Source of the DNA: Bacteroidales bacterium
Lineage (GTDB): Bacteria > Bacteroidota > Bacteroidia > Bacteroidales > Muribaculaceae
DNA: 64,000 bases
Reading direction: 5' to 3'
Assembly (NCBI GenBank): GCA_019416285.1
Contig: DXXM01000012.1
Coordinates: 13,569-77,568 of the forward strand
The translations under genes and the position numbers were made by a program. The notes beneath the pieces are model-generated. The model was not told the origin of the DNA and did not search any database. It saw nothing but the letters and a program-made list of their open reading frames with translations. This document shows positions 51,836 through 60,939 of this stretch, piece after piece. The number at the start of each line of letters is the position of its first letter. The first letter of the stretch is position 1.

Positions 51836-54800
51836 TTAGAAGTTAAGATTGAGCGAAAGTGTATAGGTCGGATTGTTGTAGCCGCCGAGCATGTATTTCA
51901 CATCCTTTGATCTGGCGAAAGTTGCCACATTCTCGACCGCGAACATAAGACGGGCTTCGCGTGCATAGAATTTCGAGCACCAGAGGCGCGGAACATTGTA
52001 GGTGAGGGAAATGTTGCGCAGGCGGAGATTGGTAGCGTCGCGGATTACGGCCGAGGAACGTGAGTAGAGGTCCATGTTGCAGTACAGGTCGGGATTTTCG
52101 TCAGCGACGTAGCGGGGCACGTCGGTATGGTTCTCATCGCCGGGCTGCTGCCAGCGGTCGTAGTAGGTGAAGTAATCGGAGCGCATCTTGTGGCCGCCTT
52201 CGAAGAGGAAGAGAGCCGAGAAGGTGAGGTCGCGCCAGCGGAGGGCGGTGGAAAGCGAGCCGCTGTAGGTCGGGGTATAGGAGCCGAGATAGACGATGTC
52301 ATCAAGACTGGTGGGAGTGCTCTGAGTGCAGAGATTGCCTTCGGAATCGTAGACCTGCGGAAGACCTTCGGCGGTCAGTCCGGCCCATTTATAGCCGTAG
52401 AGGGCGGTGTAGGGATTGCCTACTCGGGGGAAATCGCCGGGATAGTCGAGCTGGAGGATATAGAAGGGGGCTTCGACGTTGACGTAGTCGACTTTAGAGT
52501 GATTGTAGCCGATGACGCCCTGCATTGTCCAAGACCAGTCGCGGTTGGTGATGATGGTGCCGTTGAGGTTGAGTTCGAAACCGCGGTTGGTCATTTCGCC
52601 GTTGTTGATGACGTTGGTAGTGAACCCCTGTCCCTCGACGGAGATGCCGTTGGACGAGGCGAGCAGGTCGGTGCCCTTTTTGTTGTAGAACTCGACTGCG
52701 CCGTTGAGACGGTTGGAGAAGAGGGCGAAGTCGACGCCCACGTTGAATGTGGTGGTCTTTTCCCAGCGGAGTTTCGGATTGGGGCGGGATGAGAGTGAGC
52801 CCTGGATGCCGCCGACACCGGGATGGGTGTTGGTGCCGTAGTAGGCCACGGTGTAGGGCCAGCGGTTTTTGGCGATGTTACCGCCGATACCGTAGGACAT
52901 ACGGAGCTTGAGCATGTTTACCCAGCGGGCTGTGAAGAATTTCTCCTGGTCGATGCGCCATGCCGCGCCGGTTGACCAGATGGGTTTGCCCTGATATTTG
53001 CTGCTGGTGCCGTAAAGGTTTGTGCGGTCCGTGCGGATGGAGCCGTTGATCATGTAGCGGTTGTCGAATGAGTATGCGGCGTTGGCGTAGAATGAGATGA
53101 AGCGGTTTGTGAGCTCGTTTATGGAAGCGAAATCACTGCTGCTGATCCACGGGCGTCCGAAGATGGCTCCCGAGAAAGACTGAAGTGTTGTCTGATCGAC
53201 AGTGGTCCATTGGAGGAGCTGGTCGTCGTAGCCGTAGAAAATGTTGTTTTCGTAGCGGGTTTTGTTGTGGCGCAGCTCGATACCGGCGATGGCGGTAACG
53301 TCGTGGACGCCGGCGAATGTCTTGTTGAAGTCGAGCTGGTTGCGGAAGTTGTAGGCGCGGAGGTCGTTGGTGCTGTGCTCGTATATGTCGCCGTAGGGGA
53401 TGTTGAAGGTCGGATTCACGCCGTCGGTCGAGGATGCGAAATTGTTGACCTTGTTGCGTACCGAATAGGTCTCCTTTTCGGAGATTCTCTTGTATTGGTA
53501 GTTGCCGAACTCATACTGGAACTGGGTGGTGAAGCGGAGCCAGTCTGTGAAGCGGAAGTTGAGACGCGCGTAGATGCGGGTGAGGAGGTCGCTGTTGACG
53601 GGGTTTGAGCGTCCGAGCTCGTCCATCGGGTCGATATCCTCGTTGTAGAGACCGTATTTCTCAATAGCTGCGAGACGGGAAGCGTCGAGGCGGTCTTCCT
53701 GGCGGCTGACGATTGTCGAGCCGTCCTCATTGTAGAAACTCATGTAAGGGGCGGTGGAGAAACCCGGAGAGGAAAGCGTATAGCCTTCGGTCTGGCTTTT
53801 CTTGTAGTTGACGTATGCGCCGAGGTCGACGGTGAGCCATTTGGTCATGTTGAGGGAGTTGCGCAGGGAGATGTCGACGCCTTCGCTGTAGGAATAGCGT
53901 GAAGTCTGATTGTCGCGGTGGTATGCGATGGTTCCGACGATGCTGTTGCGGTCGTTGGAAGATGACACGGAGAGATTATAGCGCTGGGTGGTGGCGTCAC
54001 GGCGGTCAATGGCATCGGTCTCGTCATACCAGCGGTAGCCCTGTGCCGCCCAGTTGTCGAGCATGGAGTTGAGCTGCTGTTCAGAGAGCTGACCTGCATA
54101 GCGCTGATAGATTGCCTTGTAGTGAGGGAGAAGACCGCTGGAGGTCTTGAGCATGTTTTTGGCATAGGAAGCGGCGTCTGGACCGGAGAAGTTGGGGTTC
54201 TGCGCCATCCAGTCGCGTGCGGTGTCTATTGTCTCGCGTGCGTCGGGGAGGTAGGTTCTGACGCGCTTGTAGGGCTGGACGGAGAATGTGGCTGAGCCTG
54301 ACACGCTGACTGTGCCCTTCTGAGCCTTCCTGGTGGTGATGACGATGACGCCGTTGGCTGCGCGGGCACCATATATAGATGTGGCGGCGGCATCCTTGAG
54401 TACTGTTATGCTCTCGATGTCATCGACATTGATGTCGGGGACGCTTTCCTCGAAGCCTCCGCCTGCGTATGTCACCTCAGTACGCTCGACGGGAAAGCCG
54501 TCGATGACGTAGAGCGGAGTTGTCATGCCGAGCATTGAGGTTGTGCCGCGGATCTTACCGTCGGTATAGCCGGCTATGTGGCCTTCGAGCATGTCGCCGA
54601 CAGAATTTATGCGCATGCTTTCGAGCTGCTCCCGGTCCACCTTGGCAAAGGAACCGGTGGTGCGTTCTTTCGAGAGAGTCTGATAGCCTGTCACAACCAC
54701 TTCATCGAGCATTTCCTCGTCGGGATTAAGCACGATGCGGTAGCTGTCGCCTGTGCCGAGTTTTATTTTCCTGATGGAGTAACCGAGGAAATAGGCTTCG

Positions 54801-55036
54801 ATTTCCTTAGTGTCCGGATGCACATTCAGAGAGAAATGGCCGTGAAGGTCGGTTATGACCATCGCCACTGATCGGTCCGGATTCAGAGAGACTTCGCGGA
54901 CAGTCGCGCCGGCAAGCGGCTCATCGTTTTCATCAACCACTATGCCGGATATGGTTCGGGCGCCAGCGGCGAGGGCTATGAGCAGGAACAATGCAGTCAT
55001 GAACCCCCGATGGATAAGGTCGGTTAAAATTTTCAT
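51836..55036 (-). CDS. SusC-family TonB-linked outer-membrane transporter
   Basis: A 1066-aa importer. The signal peptide (residues 1 to about 26, ending ALAAGA) is followed by a carboxypeptidase-like regulatory domain (ISGIVVDENDEPLAGATVRE), a TonB-box-like DEVVVTGYQT, a plug domain with LYVIDGFPV and SIYGARAANGVIVITTRK, and a barrel ending YTLSLNLNF. Downstream partners are a SusD lipoprotein and a thioredoxin-fold lipoprotein. Upstream, in the same orientation, is a membrane-bound TPR-AraC regulator that probably controls it. A 16-bp inverted repeat covers the -33 position of its presumed promoter. Confidence 0.95.
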   Translation of the reverse strand: MKILTDLIHRGFMTALFLLIALAAGARTISGIVVDENDEPLAGATVREVSLNPDRSVAMVITDLHGHFSLNVHPDTKEIEAYFLGYSIRKIKLGTGDSYRIVLNPDEEMLDEVVVTGYQTLSKERTTGSFAKVDREQLESMRINSVGDMLEGHIAGYTDGKIRGTTSMLGMTTPLYVIDGFPVERTEVTYAGGGFEESVPDINVDDIESITVLKDAAATSIYGARAANGVIVITTRKAQKGTVSVSGSATFSVQPYKRVRTYLPDARETIDTARDWMAQNPNFSGPDAASYAKNMLKTSSGLLPHYKAIYQRYAGQLSEQQLNSMLDNWAAQGYRWYDETDAIDRRDATTQRYNLSVSSSNDRNSIVGTIAYHRDNQTSRYSYSEGVDISLRNSLNMTKWLTVDLGAYVNYKKSQTEGYTLSSPGFSTAPYMSFYNEDGSTIVSRQEDRLDASRLAAIEKYGLYNEDIDPMDELGRSNPVNSDLLTRIYARLNFRFTDWLRFTTQFQYEFGNYQYKRISEKETYSVRNKVNNFASSTDGVNPTFNIPYGDIYEHSTNDLRAYNFRNQLDFNKTFAGVHDVTAIAGIELRHNKTRYENNIFYGYDDQLLQWTTVDQTTLQSFSGAIFGRPWISSSDFASINELTNRFISFYANAAYSFDNRYMINGSIRTDRTNLYGTSSKYQGKPIWSTGAAWRIDQEKFFTARWVNMLKLRMSYGIGGNIAKNRWPYTVAYYGTNTHPGVGGIQGSLSSRPNPKLRWEKTTTFNVGVDFALFSNRLNGAVEFYNKKGTDLLASSNGISVEGQGFTTNVINNGEMTNRGFELNLNGTIITNRDWSWTMQGVIGYNHSKVDYVNVEAPFYILQLDYPGDFPRVGNPYTALYGYKWAGLTAEGLPQVYDSEGNLCTQSTPTSLDDIVYLGSYTPTYSGSLSTALRWRDLTFSALFLFEGGHKMRSDYFTYYDRWQQPGDENHTDVPRYVADENPDLYCNMDLYSRSSAVIRDATNLRLRNISLTYNVPRLWCSKFYAREARLMFAVENVATFARSKDVKYMLGGYNNPTYTLSLNLNF

Positions 55037-55068
55037 GAATGGATAATGATTGGTTAATGTTGTTTTTG

Positions 55069-55102
55069 CAAATTAATGTCAAAAGGATGAAATAATGGCA
55101 AA
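55069..55102 (-). promoter_or_regulatory. Presumed SusC promoter
   Basis: TTTG (55102-55099), 22 nt, then TTAATTTG (55076-55069), one mismatch from TAnnTTTG, 32 nt before the SusC ATG. The -33 box falls inside the inverted repeat at 55094-55134. Confidence 0.45.
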
Positions 55103-55134
55103 ATTTCCGATACAATAACGGAAATTTTGCCATT
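55094..55134. promoter_or_regulatory. 16-bp perfect inverted repeat overlapping the SusC promoter
   Basis: AATGGCAAAATTTCCG (55094-55109) and its exact complement (55119-55134) flank a 9-nt spacer. It lies 68 nt after the regulator's stop and 58 nt before SusC. It could be an operator for the AraC-type regulator or the terminator of the regulator gene. Absence of a T-run favours an operator. Confidence 0.55.
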
Positions 55135-55201
55135 TATGAAATATTTTGTTCGGTTTTCGGGTGATTTTGTTAGAATCTGTAAGGAAACAACAAGCTGAAA
55201 G

Positions 55202-57070
55202 TCATGATTTGTCAGCAGGCTTCATGTCGCGTGCCTTTGCTCTGAAAGCGGCCGGGGTGAGGCCGGTGGCCTCATTGAATTTTGTGTAGAAGGTGGTCAT
55301 GGAGTTGTAGCCGAGTTCATCGGCGAGAGCCTTGAGAGGTGTGTCGCAGCCGGGATCCGAGAGGCGGCGTATTGCCTCCTTGATGCGGAGACTGTTGATG
55401 AACTGTGGGAATGACATGTGGTAGACTTCGTTGACCAGGCGGGAAACGTAGGTACGGTTTGTGTCAAGCAGACGGGCTATTTTGTCTTTTGAAATAAGAT
55501 TGTCGGTGTAGATGGCAGGGTCGAGCATCAGACTTTCGAAGGCGGCGGAGAGATGGTCGGGAATCGGCGATTTCGAAGGCTGGCGCACAGTGGTTTTGTC
55601 GTTTTCATTTTCTTCCGGATTGCTTTCGCCGTTGACAGGGATAGTATCTGCAGCGGAACCGGGAGTGTCAGGAAGGGCGGAATCTGAGGGAGCTGCCGAT
55701 TCATTGTGGCCCTGAAGTTCAAGGCGTCTGATGGTGGCGCGCAGGCGCTCTTCCTCGCGGGCAGCTTCGGTGGCCTGGCGGACGATGGCCGAGTAGAGAC
55801 GGCTCTTGCGGCGATAGAGCCAGATGAAACTTCCGGAGAGGATAAGGGCGCAGACAATGAGAACAATCAGAAAATCGACCGTGCGCTCTTTTTCGAGCAG
55901 TTCAATCTGCTGACGGTTTACCTCATTGTCCGCTCTCTCAAGGTCATATTTACTTTTAATGTGTTCGATGAGAAGTTCTTTCTCCGCCTTTTCATCGTCA
56001 TGGTCCTCGGCGAGAGCCATGCGTGAATATGCGTCCGCGCTGGCTGTGTTGCCGAGAGCGCGGTGTGTTGCTGAGAGCGCTCTGAGAATGTCGGAACGGA
56101 AGATAGTCGAGTGGCCTGCATCGGTTATGCGCAGGGCAGAGTCAAGGATGGCGACGGCGTGAGCCTTCCGGCCGGCGGCAAGGAGGATGCGGGAGTATTC
56201 GATATGGCTTCTGATATCGCCTTCATTGTTGTTGTGTCTGAGACTGTCGATTGACTGTCGGAAACATTCTGCTGCCTCGTCGTTGCGACCATCCTGACGG
56301 AGTAAGAGCCCGTAGATATAATAGAGTTCTGATGCGCCACGGATGGAATCAGAGTGGAGTATGAGCTCAGCCTCCCGGATATAATCGAGGGCCCTGGAGG
56401 TATCGGTATTGCGCAGTGCGTAGGAATAGGCAGCTGTCAGGGCGCCGACATAACGCAGGAAGCTGTCGGATTTTTTGATGCCGTGGCGGTAACATTCGAG
56501 TGCATAGCGCAGGCCCGCCGGGTCGTTGTTGAGAGTATATATCGAGGCTATGTTGACAAGGAGCAGAGAGTGGAGACGCTCGTTGTTGGAGCGCTTGGCG
56601 GCGTCGATTCCGAGGAAGAAGTAGCGCAGGGCTTCGGGGAAATCTTTTTCTATGTTTGACGCATAGAGTCCGAGACCGTTGTAGGCCGAGGCGAGGGCGG
56701 AGTCGTTGGACGCCTTGAGACAGAGGAGTTCGGCTTCGTGGAGATGGGGATAACTTTTGTCGACGCTGTCGCTGAACAGATAGCCCTGGCCGAGTATGAT
56801 ATTGCCGTAGATAGCGGCTTTGCCGGATACCTCTCCGGAGCGGGAGGCGGAAATTTCGAGCAGACGGCGTCCGCAGGCAACGGCGTTGTTGAAATCTGCC
56901 TTGTTGAGAGCCTTGAGGCCGTCGGCCCAGAGCATCTCGACTTCCGGAGCGTTATGCCGCTGATTCCTCCTGTTGTCCACGGAGCTTTCATCACCGCCAT
57001 CGGCACATGCGGAGAAAAGGAAGATGGCGAGTGTAATCGCAAGGAGTTGTATTGTGTGTCGGAGTGTCAT
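55202..57070 (-). CDS. Membrane-anchored TPR sensor with C-terminal AraC-type DNA-binding domain
   Basis: A 622-aa one-component regulator. The N-terminus MTLRHTIQLLAITLAIFLFS ends in a lipobox-like FSAC (Cys22), so the N-terminal part lies in the periplasm. Residues about 45-355 are tetratricopeptide repeats. A charged coiled coil (360-397) leads to one membrane helix (398-418, VDFLIVLIVCALILSGSFIW) and a stop-transfer YRRK. A Pro/Ser/Asn-rich linker (about 445-505) precedes the AraC helix-turn-helix (510-615, with DKIARLLDTNRTYVSRLVNE and ALADELGYNSMTTFYTKFNE). It should sense a periplasmic signal and bind DNA at the SusC promoter downstream (inference). Lipidation together with a transmembrane helix would be unusual. 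Confidence 0.88.
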   Translation of the reverse strand: MTLRHTIQLLAITLAIFLFSACADGGDESSVDNRRNQRHNAPEVEMLWADGLKALNKADFNNAVACGRRLLEISASRSGEVSGKAAIYGNIILGQGYLFSDSVDKSYPHLHEAELLCLKASNDSALASAYNGLGLYASNIEKDFPEALRYFFLGIDAAKRSNNERLHSLLLVNIASIYTLNNDPAGLRYALECYRHGIKKSDSFLRYVGALTAAYSYALRNTDTSRALDYIREAELILHSDSIRGASELYYIYGLLLRQDGRNDEAAECFRQSIDSLRHNNNEGDIRSHIEYSRILLAAGRKAHAVAILDSALRITDAGHSTIFRSDILRALSATHRALGNTASADAYSRMALAEDHDDEKAEKELLIEHIKSKYDLERADNEVNRQQIELLEKERTVDFLIVLIVCALILSGSFIWLYRRKSRLYSAIVRQATEAAREEERLRATIRRLELQGHNESAAPSDSALPDTPGSAADTIPVNGESNPEENENDKTTVRQPSKSPIPDHLSAAFESLMLDPAIYTDNLISKDKIARLLDTNRTYVSRLVNEVYHMSFPQFINSLRIKEAIRRLSDPGCDTPLKALADELGYNSMTTFYTKFNEATGLTPAAFRAKARDMKPADKS

Positions 57071-57087
57071 TTTCTGATTGGCAAAAA

Positions 57088-57124
57088 GCAGGCGTACACT
57101 CCGAAAAGTAGAGTGTACGCCTGC
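57088..57124. promoter_or_regulatory. 14-bp perfect inverted repeat in the leader of the TPR-AraC regulator
   Basis: GCAGGCGTACACTC (57088-57101) and its complement (57111-57124) flank a 9-nt loop. On the minus strand the hairpin begins at the last base of the -7 element, covers the expected transcript start and is followed by TTTTTG (57087-57082), then the ATG at 57070. It could be an operator at the start site or an attenuator hairpin. Confidence 0.6.
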
Positions 57125-57131
57125 AAATATA
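57124..57131 (-). promoter_or_regulatory. -7 promoter element of the TPR-AraC regulator
   Basis: The minus strand reads TATATTTG, an exact TAnnTTTG match, 53 nt before the ATG. No TTG at a good distance was found upstream. Confidence 0.6.
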
Positions 57132-57202
57132 CGGAATTTAATGTTTGTTTGAAGTTAAACGTAAGTTTTTAACAATTATTAAAACGTTTTGCGACATTAC
57201 GC

Positions 57203-59305
57203 CTATCTCCCTGCGGCTGTGGACTGCTGGACGTCGGAATCTGCATTGATGAGTTTGTCGGCGCCGCGTTTCTGATGACCCCAGTTGAGGTTGTAGGCGA
57301 TTTTTATGAAGGGGAGGCGCTCGATGGCGCGGGTGCGCATGGTGTAATGGTTGGTGTTGTAGCGGTTGAGTGATTCTGAGCCCTGTCCGTAGTGGCCGAA
57401 TGGCATCATTATGCCTGCGGTGTATTCAAAGCCCTTGTGACGGTAGCTCAGGGTGGCGATGTTGAATTTCTCGCCGGTAGTGATGGTTTCGCCGGAGAGT
57501 CTAGACCCTCCGTCCTGCCAGGTGAACATGGCCGTGAAGCTCCAGTGGGTTGCCATGACGGTGATGTCGCCGTTCCAGTTGCCGAGCCGGTGAGAATAGC
57601 CTGTGCCGCGGGTGCGGGTTGTGGTGTAGCGCACGGTACCTTGGGCCATGAGCCAGTCGGGGATAATCTCAATCTGCGGCGAGATATAGAACTGCCAGTC
57701 GGTGCGTCCGCGGGAGTTTTCGAAAGTGGTGACGAGGCGCTCGCCATCCCACGTGAGTGAGGGAGCGATGGCGTGTGGCGCACGCTCGTAGCGGACGCCG
57801 AATGTGCCGCTCACCCTCGGGATGTCGAAGTTGTAGGTGAGGCCCACGCGATAATTCGAATAGGTCGAGAGGTCGGGATTACCTATCTGCCACTGGAAGC
57901 CGTCGATTTGCTGCGGGGCCTCGTTGGTCTCGCTCAGGGAGGGTGTGGTCTGCCAGCTTGTGAAGTTCAGGCGGAGCTGGTGGGCGCTGTTGATGCGCCA
58001 TGCGGCGGAGACACGGGGACGGATGTTCCAGGTGGAGCTTCCCTTGCCGGAGTTTACGGAGCGGATGTCGGTGTACTGGGCGCCTACGCCTCCGGTAAGG
58101 CTCACGCGGCGGATGCGGTGGAAGTATTCGCCGAAGAAATAGATTTTGTCCTGATGCTGACGGAATACCTTGTCGGCGAGGTTGGCATAGGTCGAGCGGT
58201 TGCGCTGGGCGGTATAGGAGGCTCCTGCTGTGAAGCGGGAGGCGTCCCAATGTTTGATATAGTCGGCTTCGGCGGAGATGGTGCGGTTGTTGTCGCGGAT
58301 AGATGTGTTTACGTCAGTGTCGGGAGTGTCTGAGACGCTTTCGGTGTAGGAGTGTGAGGAGCGGCCGTTGTAGAGCGAGGCATTGAAGTCGACGACTATG
58401 GTCTGACGGTGGGGCAGGTGCTGCTCGAGATAGGCGTTGAAGCGGGGAGTGGTGCCGTGGTCATCTTTCATGTCGCGCAGGCGCAGGTCAGAAGAGCCGT
58501 TGCTGAGGCTCATGATGCCTCTGTAGTCCGAGAGGTTGTTGAATTCTCTGAAAGCCGAGAGACTTATCCACACCACGGTCTTGTCGGGGTTGATATAGCT
58601 GTAGTTGAGCCAGGGATTCGCCATCGAGTTTGAGAGTTTGCCCTTGAGCGGTGTCTCGGTGCGGGTGACGGAGGTGCCGTCGGGACCGGTGAAGGTCTCG
58701 CTGTATTCGCGGTAGCCGTCGATACGGTTTGTGAGTTTGAATATTCCGCCGAGCGACCACTGCGAGCGCCCGGAATTGAGCTTGAGGTCGGCGCCGTAGT
58801 TTCCGAAGGCCTGGGTGAGCGTTGGCATTGCCTCAAGCATGAGTGAACCGCCGAGGGTGGGATTGGCCATGATGACGTTGATGACGGCCGGGGCGTCGCC
58901 GTAGCGCAGACCGGGGTTGTCAATCCATTCGATGCGCTTGACCGATGAGGGTTCGAGCGCCTTGAGCTGGTTGATGTCGGCCACGCGGCCGTTGATGCGT
59001 ATCTGCACATCCTGGCCGGAGGTGCGGACTGTGCCCATGACCTCGTTGACGGTGAGAGTGGGTATCATGAGGCGGTTGAGAAGTGCCATGCCGTTCTGAG
59101 AGTTCTCAATAGCGCTTTTAGAAGGGTAGAGGACATCCATGTCGGCTTTGCGGACGATGCGCGGGGCCTGGACTACGATCTCACCGAGAGTCACGCCGGA
59201 GGCCAGTGAGTCGGAGGGGATGCTGTCGGGTACGGCGGCAGTTTCCCGGGCCACCGCTGCGAGGGTTGTGGCAGCGATGGCAATCAGGAGTATGAATTTT
59301 TTCAT
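57203..59305 (-). CDS. TonB-dependent-receptor-like outer-membrane beta-barrel protein
   Basis: A 700-aa outer-membrane protein. The signal peptide (MKKFILLIAIAATTLAAVAR) is followed by LGEIVVQAPRIVRKADMDVLYP and a plug-like domain (NRLMIPTLTVNEVMGTVRTS, VQIRINGRVADINQLKALEP), as in the CirA-like family that lacks a classic carboxypeptidase-like domain. Residues from about 160 form a barrel with many Trp/Tyr strands. The C-terminus is not the usual terminal Phe but a short polar tail (QQSTAAGR). It is the third gene of the padR-PspC operon, 15 nt after the PspC gene, so it is probably controlled by PadR. Confidence 0.85.
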   Translation of the reverse strand: MKKFILLIAIAATTLAAVARETAAVPDSIPSDSLASGVTLGEIVVQAPRIVRKADMDVLYPSKSAIENSQNGMALLNRLMIPTLTVNEVMGTVRTSGQDVQIRINGRVADINQLKALEPSSVKRIEWIDNPGLRYGDAPAVINVIMANPTLGGSLMLEAMPTLTQAFGNYGADLKLNSGRSQWSLGGIFKLTNRIDGYREYSETFTGPDGTSVTRTETPLKGKLSNSMANPWLNYSYINPDKTVVWISLSAFREFNNLSDYRGIMSLSNGSSDLRLRDMKDDHGTTPRFNAYLEQHLPHRQTIVVDFNASLYNGRSSHSYTESVSDTPDTDVNTSIRDNNRTISAEADYIKHWDASRFTAGASYTAQRNRSTYANLADKVFRQHQDKIYFFGEYFHRIRRVSLTGGVGAQYTDIRSVNSGKGSSTWNIRPRVSAAWRINSAHQLRLNFTSWQTTPSLSETNEAPQQIDGFQWQIGNPDLSTYSNYRVGLTYNFDIPRVSGTFGVRYERAPHAIAPSLTWDGERLVTTFENSRGRTDWQFYISPQIEIIPDWLMAQGTVRYTTTRTRGTGYSHRLGNWNGDITVMATHWSFTAMFTWQDGGSRLSGETITTGEKFNIATLSYRHKGFEYTAGIMMPFGHYGQGSESLNRYNTNHYTMRTRAIERLPFIKIAYNLNWGHQKRGADKLINADSDVQQSTAAGR

Positions 59306-59320
59306 TTGTGGAAGGAAATG

Positions 59321-60493
59321 TCAGCCGACGATGGAGGGGGCGATTATGGTACCGGTCGGGATTGCGGCGAGAATTGAGCCGCCGATGCCGTCGAAAGTTG
59401 TGATGACGGTGCTGTAATAATAGGTGGATTCTCCGGAATGGTCGGCGATGGCGAGGAGGACAACGGCGCCTATGATGAAGAAGGCTTCGAGGATTACTGA
59501 GGTGATTATAGTGGCCTTGGAGGGGGCTTTGAGCTTCAGGAGCGGTATGGCGGAGTAGCGGGCGATGAGGAAGAAGGGAATGAGTACGGCGAAGAGGGTG
59601 CAGATGCGGCCGCAGGCCTCGATGACAGGTGAGTTGGTCTCGAAGAAGTCGAGTCCTTCGAGAATATCGGGGATTCCGGCGACAGAGAAGAGTGTGATGC
59701 CTGCTATGGCAGCGAGGATTGCTCCGATGAGTGCTATGGCGCCGAGCCCGAAGATGATGGCGAAGAAGCCGAGGATGAATTTGGCGACAATGGAGAAAAA
59801 GGTGTTGATGAAGTTGGAGAACGACGAGGCATTGTCGGATGGCACGGGGGCGGCGGGGGGAGTGGCGTTGTTGATTACGGTCTGACCGACGTTGTCGAGT
59901 GTCACGGGCTGTCCCTGCATCTCGAGAATCTCGCGGGGCGTGCGGGCCACGGGGATAATCATCCAGGCGAGGAGATAGATAATGACGCAGGGCCAGAAGT
60001 AGGTGCAGACGGTGAGTACCACGGCGAGTATACGCATGACGGTGACATCCCAGCCGGTGTATTGCGCGAGACCGGCGATGACTCCTCCGAACACTTCATG
60101 ACGCACGTCGCGGTAGAGTCGCTTGTGGATGGGAGGAGGGGGCATACTTCCTTCGGTCGCGCCGTTGTGGGGCGGGGGAGGACAGGCGCCGGGTTCGGTG
60201 GAGTCGGCGCCGCGGTCCGAGGCTTCGTTTTCGGAGTCGGAGAGCTCTTCGGGGCGGCCCATGGTCTCGATGACACGGTTGACATCCTCAAGTACGATGA
60301 CGTTGGCTCCGAGACGGACGCGCTCGTCGAAATGTTCGGAAATGCGCGACTCGATGTCGCCGACAATCTCTTCGCCCTCCTCGCCGGGGAAGGTGGCACG
60401 GAGCTGTGAGAGATAGTCGAGGAGAAGTTTGTAGGCGTCTTCGTCGATGTAGAAAATGTTGCCGTTTATGTTGACGGGAAAAGTCTTTTTCAT
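59321..60493 (-). CDS. PspC-domain membrane protein
   Basis: A 390-aa inner-membrane protein. The start at 60493 (MKKTFPVNINGNIFYIDEDA) overlaps the padR stop in an ATGA arrangement; a longer frame to 60580 duplicates padR sequence. The N-terminal about 85 residues are soluble (YKLLLDYLSQLRATFPGEEG), followed by a Pro-rich linker (CPPPPHNGATEGSMPPPPIH) and the PspC domain (KRLYRDVRHEVFGGVIAGLA with WDVTVMRILAVVLTV and a paired helix). Four or five more membrane helices fill the C-terminal half. PspC domains act in envelope-stress responses; that role is inferred here. Confidence 0.9.
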   Translation of the reverse strand: MKKTFPVNINGNIFYIDEDAYKLLLDYLSQLRATFPGEEGEEIVGDIESRISEHFDERVRLGANVIVLEDVNRVIETMGRPEELSDSENEASDRGADSTEPGACPPPPHNGATEGSMPPPPIHKRLYRDVRHEVFGGVIAGLAQYTGWDVTVMRILAVVLTVCTYFWPCVIIYLLAWMIIPVARTPREILEMQGQPVTLDNVGQTVINNATPPAAPVPSDNASSFSNFINTFFSIVAKFILGFFAIIFGLGAIALIGAILAAIAGITLFSVAGIPDILEGLDFFETNSPVIEACGRICTLFAVLIPFFLIARYSAIPLLKLKAPSKATIITSVILEAFFIIGAVVLLAIADHSGESTYYYSTVITTFDGIGGSILAAIPTGTIIAPSIVG

Positions 60494-60861
60494 TGTTGGG
60501 TGGTGTTGGTGGTGATGGTGAGAGATGTTGAAACTGTGTCGGAGAGAAGGAGGTTGACGGAGCGGGCTATTTCGTCCCACGAGGTCTGGAGCTGCCGGAG
60601 AAATTCAAGTCCCATCGGGGTGATGGAGTAGTATTTCCTCGGGGGGCCCTGCATCGATTCTTCCCAGCGGTAGGCGAGGAGTCCGTCGTTTTTGAGTCGG
60701 GTGAGGAGCGGATATAGGGTGCCTTCCATCACTATGAGGTGCGCGTCTTTCAGTCGGGAAATCATCTCGGAAGCGTAGGCATCGTCCTTTTTGAGAAGAA
60801 GGAGCACACAGAATTCGAGCATCCCTTTTCGCATCTGTGATTTTAGATTGTCTATGTTCAT
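60490..60861 (-). CDS. PadR-family transcriptional regulator
   Basis: A 123-aa winged-helix regulator. It starts MNIDNLKSQMRKGMLEFCVL at 60861; an in-frame extension to 60993 would run through its promoter. The PadR fold is clear: VLLLLKKDDAYASEMISRLK, EGTLYPLLTRLKNDGLLAYR and GPPRKYYSITPMGLEFL. Its last codons overlap the PspC start by 4 nt, so translation is coupled. Direct repeats at its promoter suggest autoregulation. Ligand unknown. Confidence 0.93.
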   Translation of the reverse strand: MNIDNLKSQMRKGMLEFCVLLLLKKDDAYASEMISRLKDAHLIVMEGTLYPLLTRLKNDGLLAYRWEESMQGPPRKYYSITPMGLEFLRQLQTSWDEIARSVNLLLSDTVSTSLTITTNTTQQ

Positions 60862-60939
60862 TGATTCACTTGTGAGGTTAGAGTTTTGTTGAAGGTGTTT
60901 TGAAAGGGCGGGAGAGTGCACTTCTCCCTGTCGACGTTG

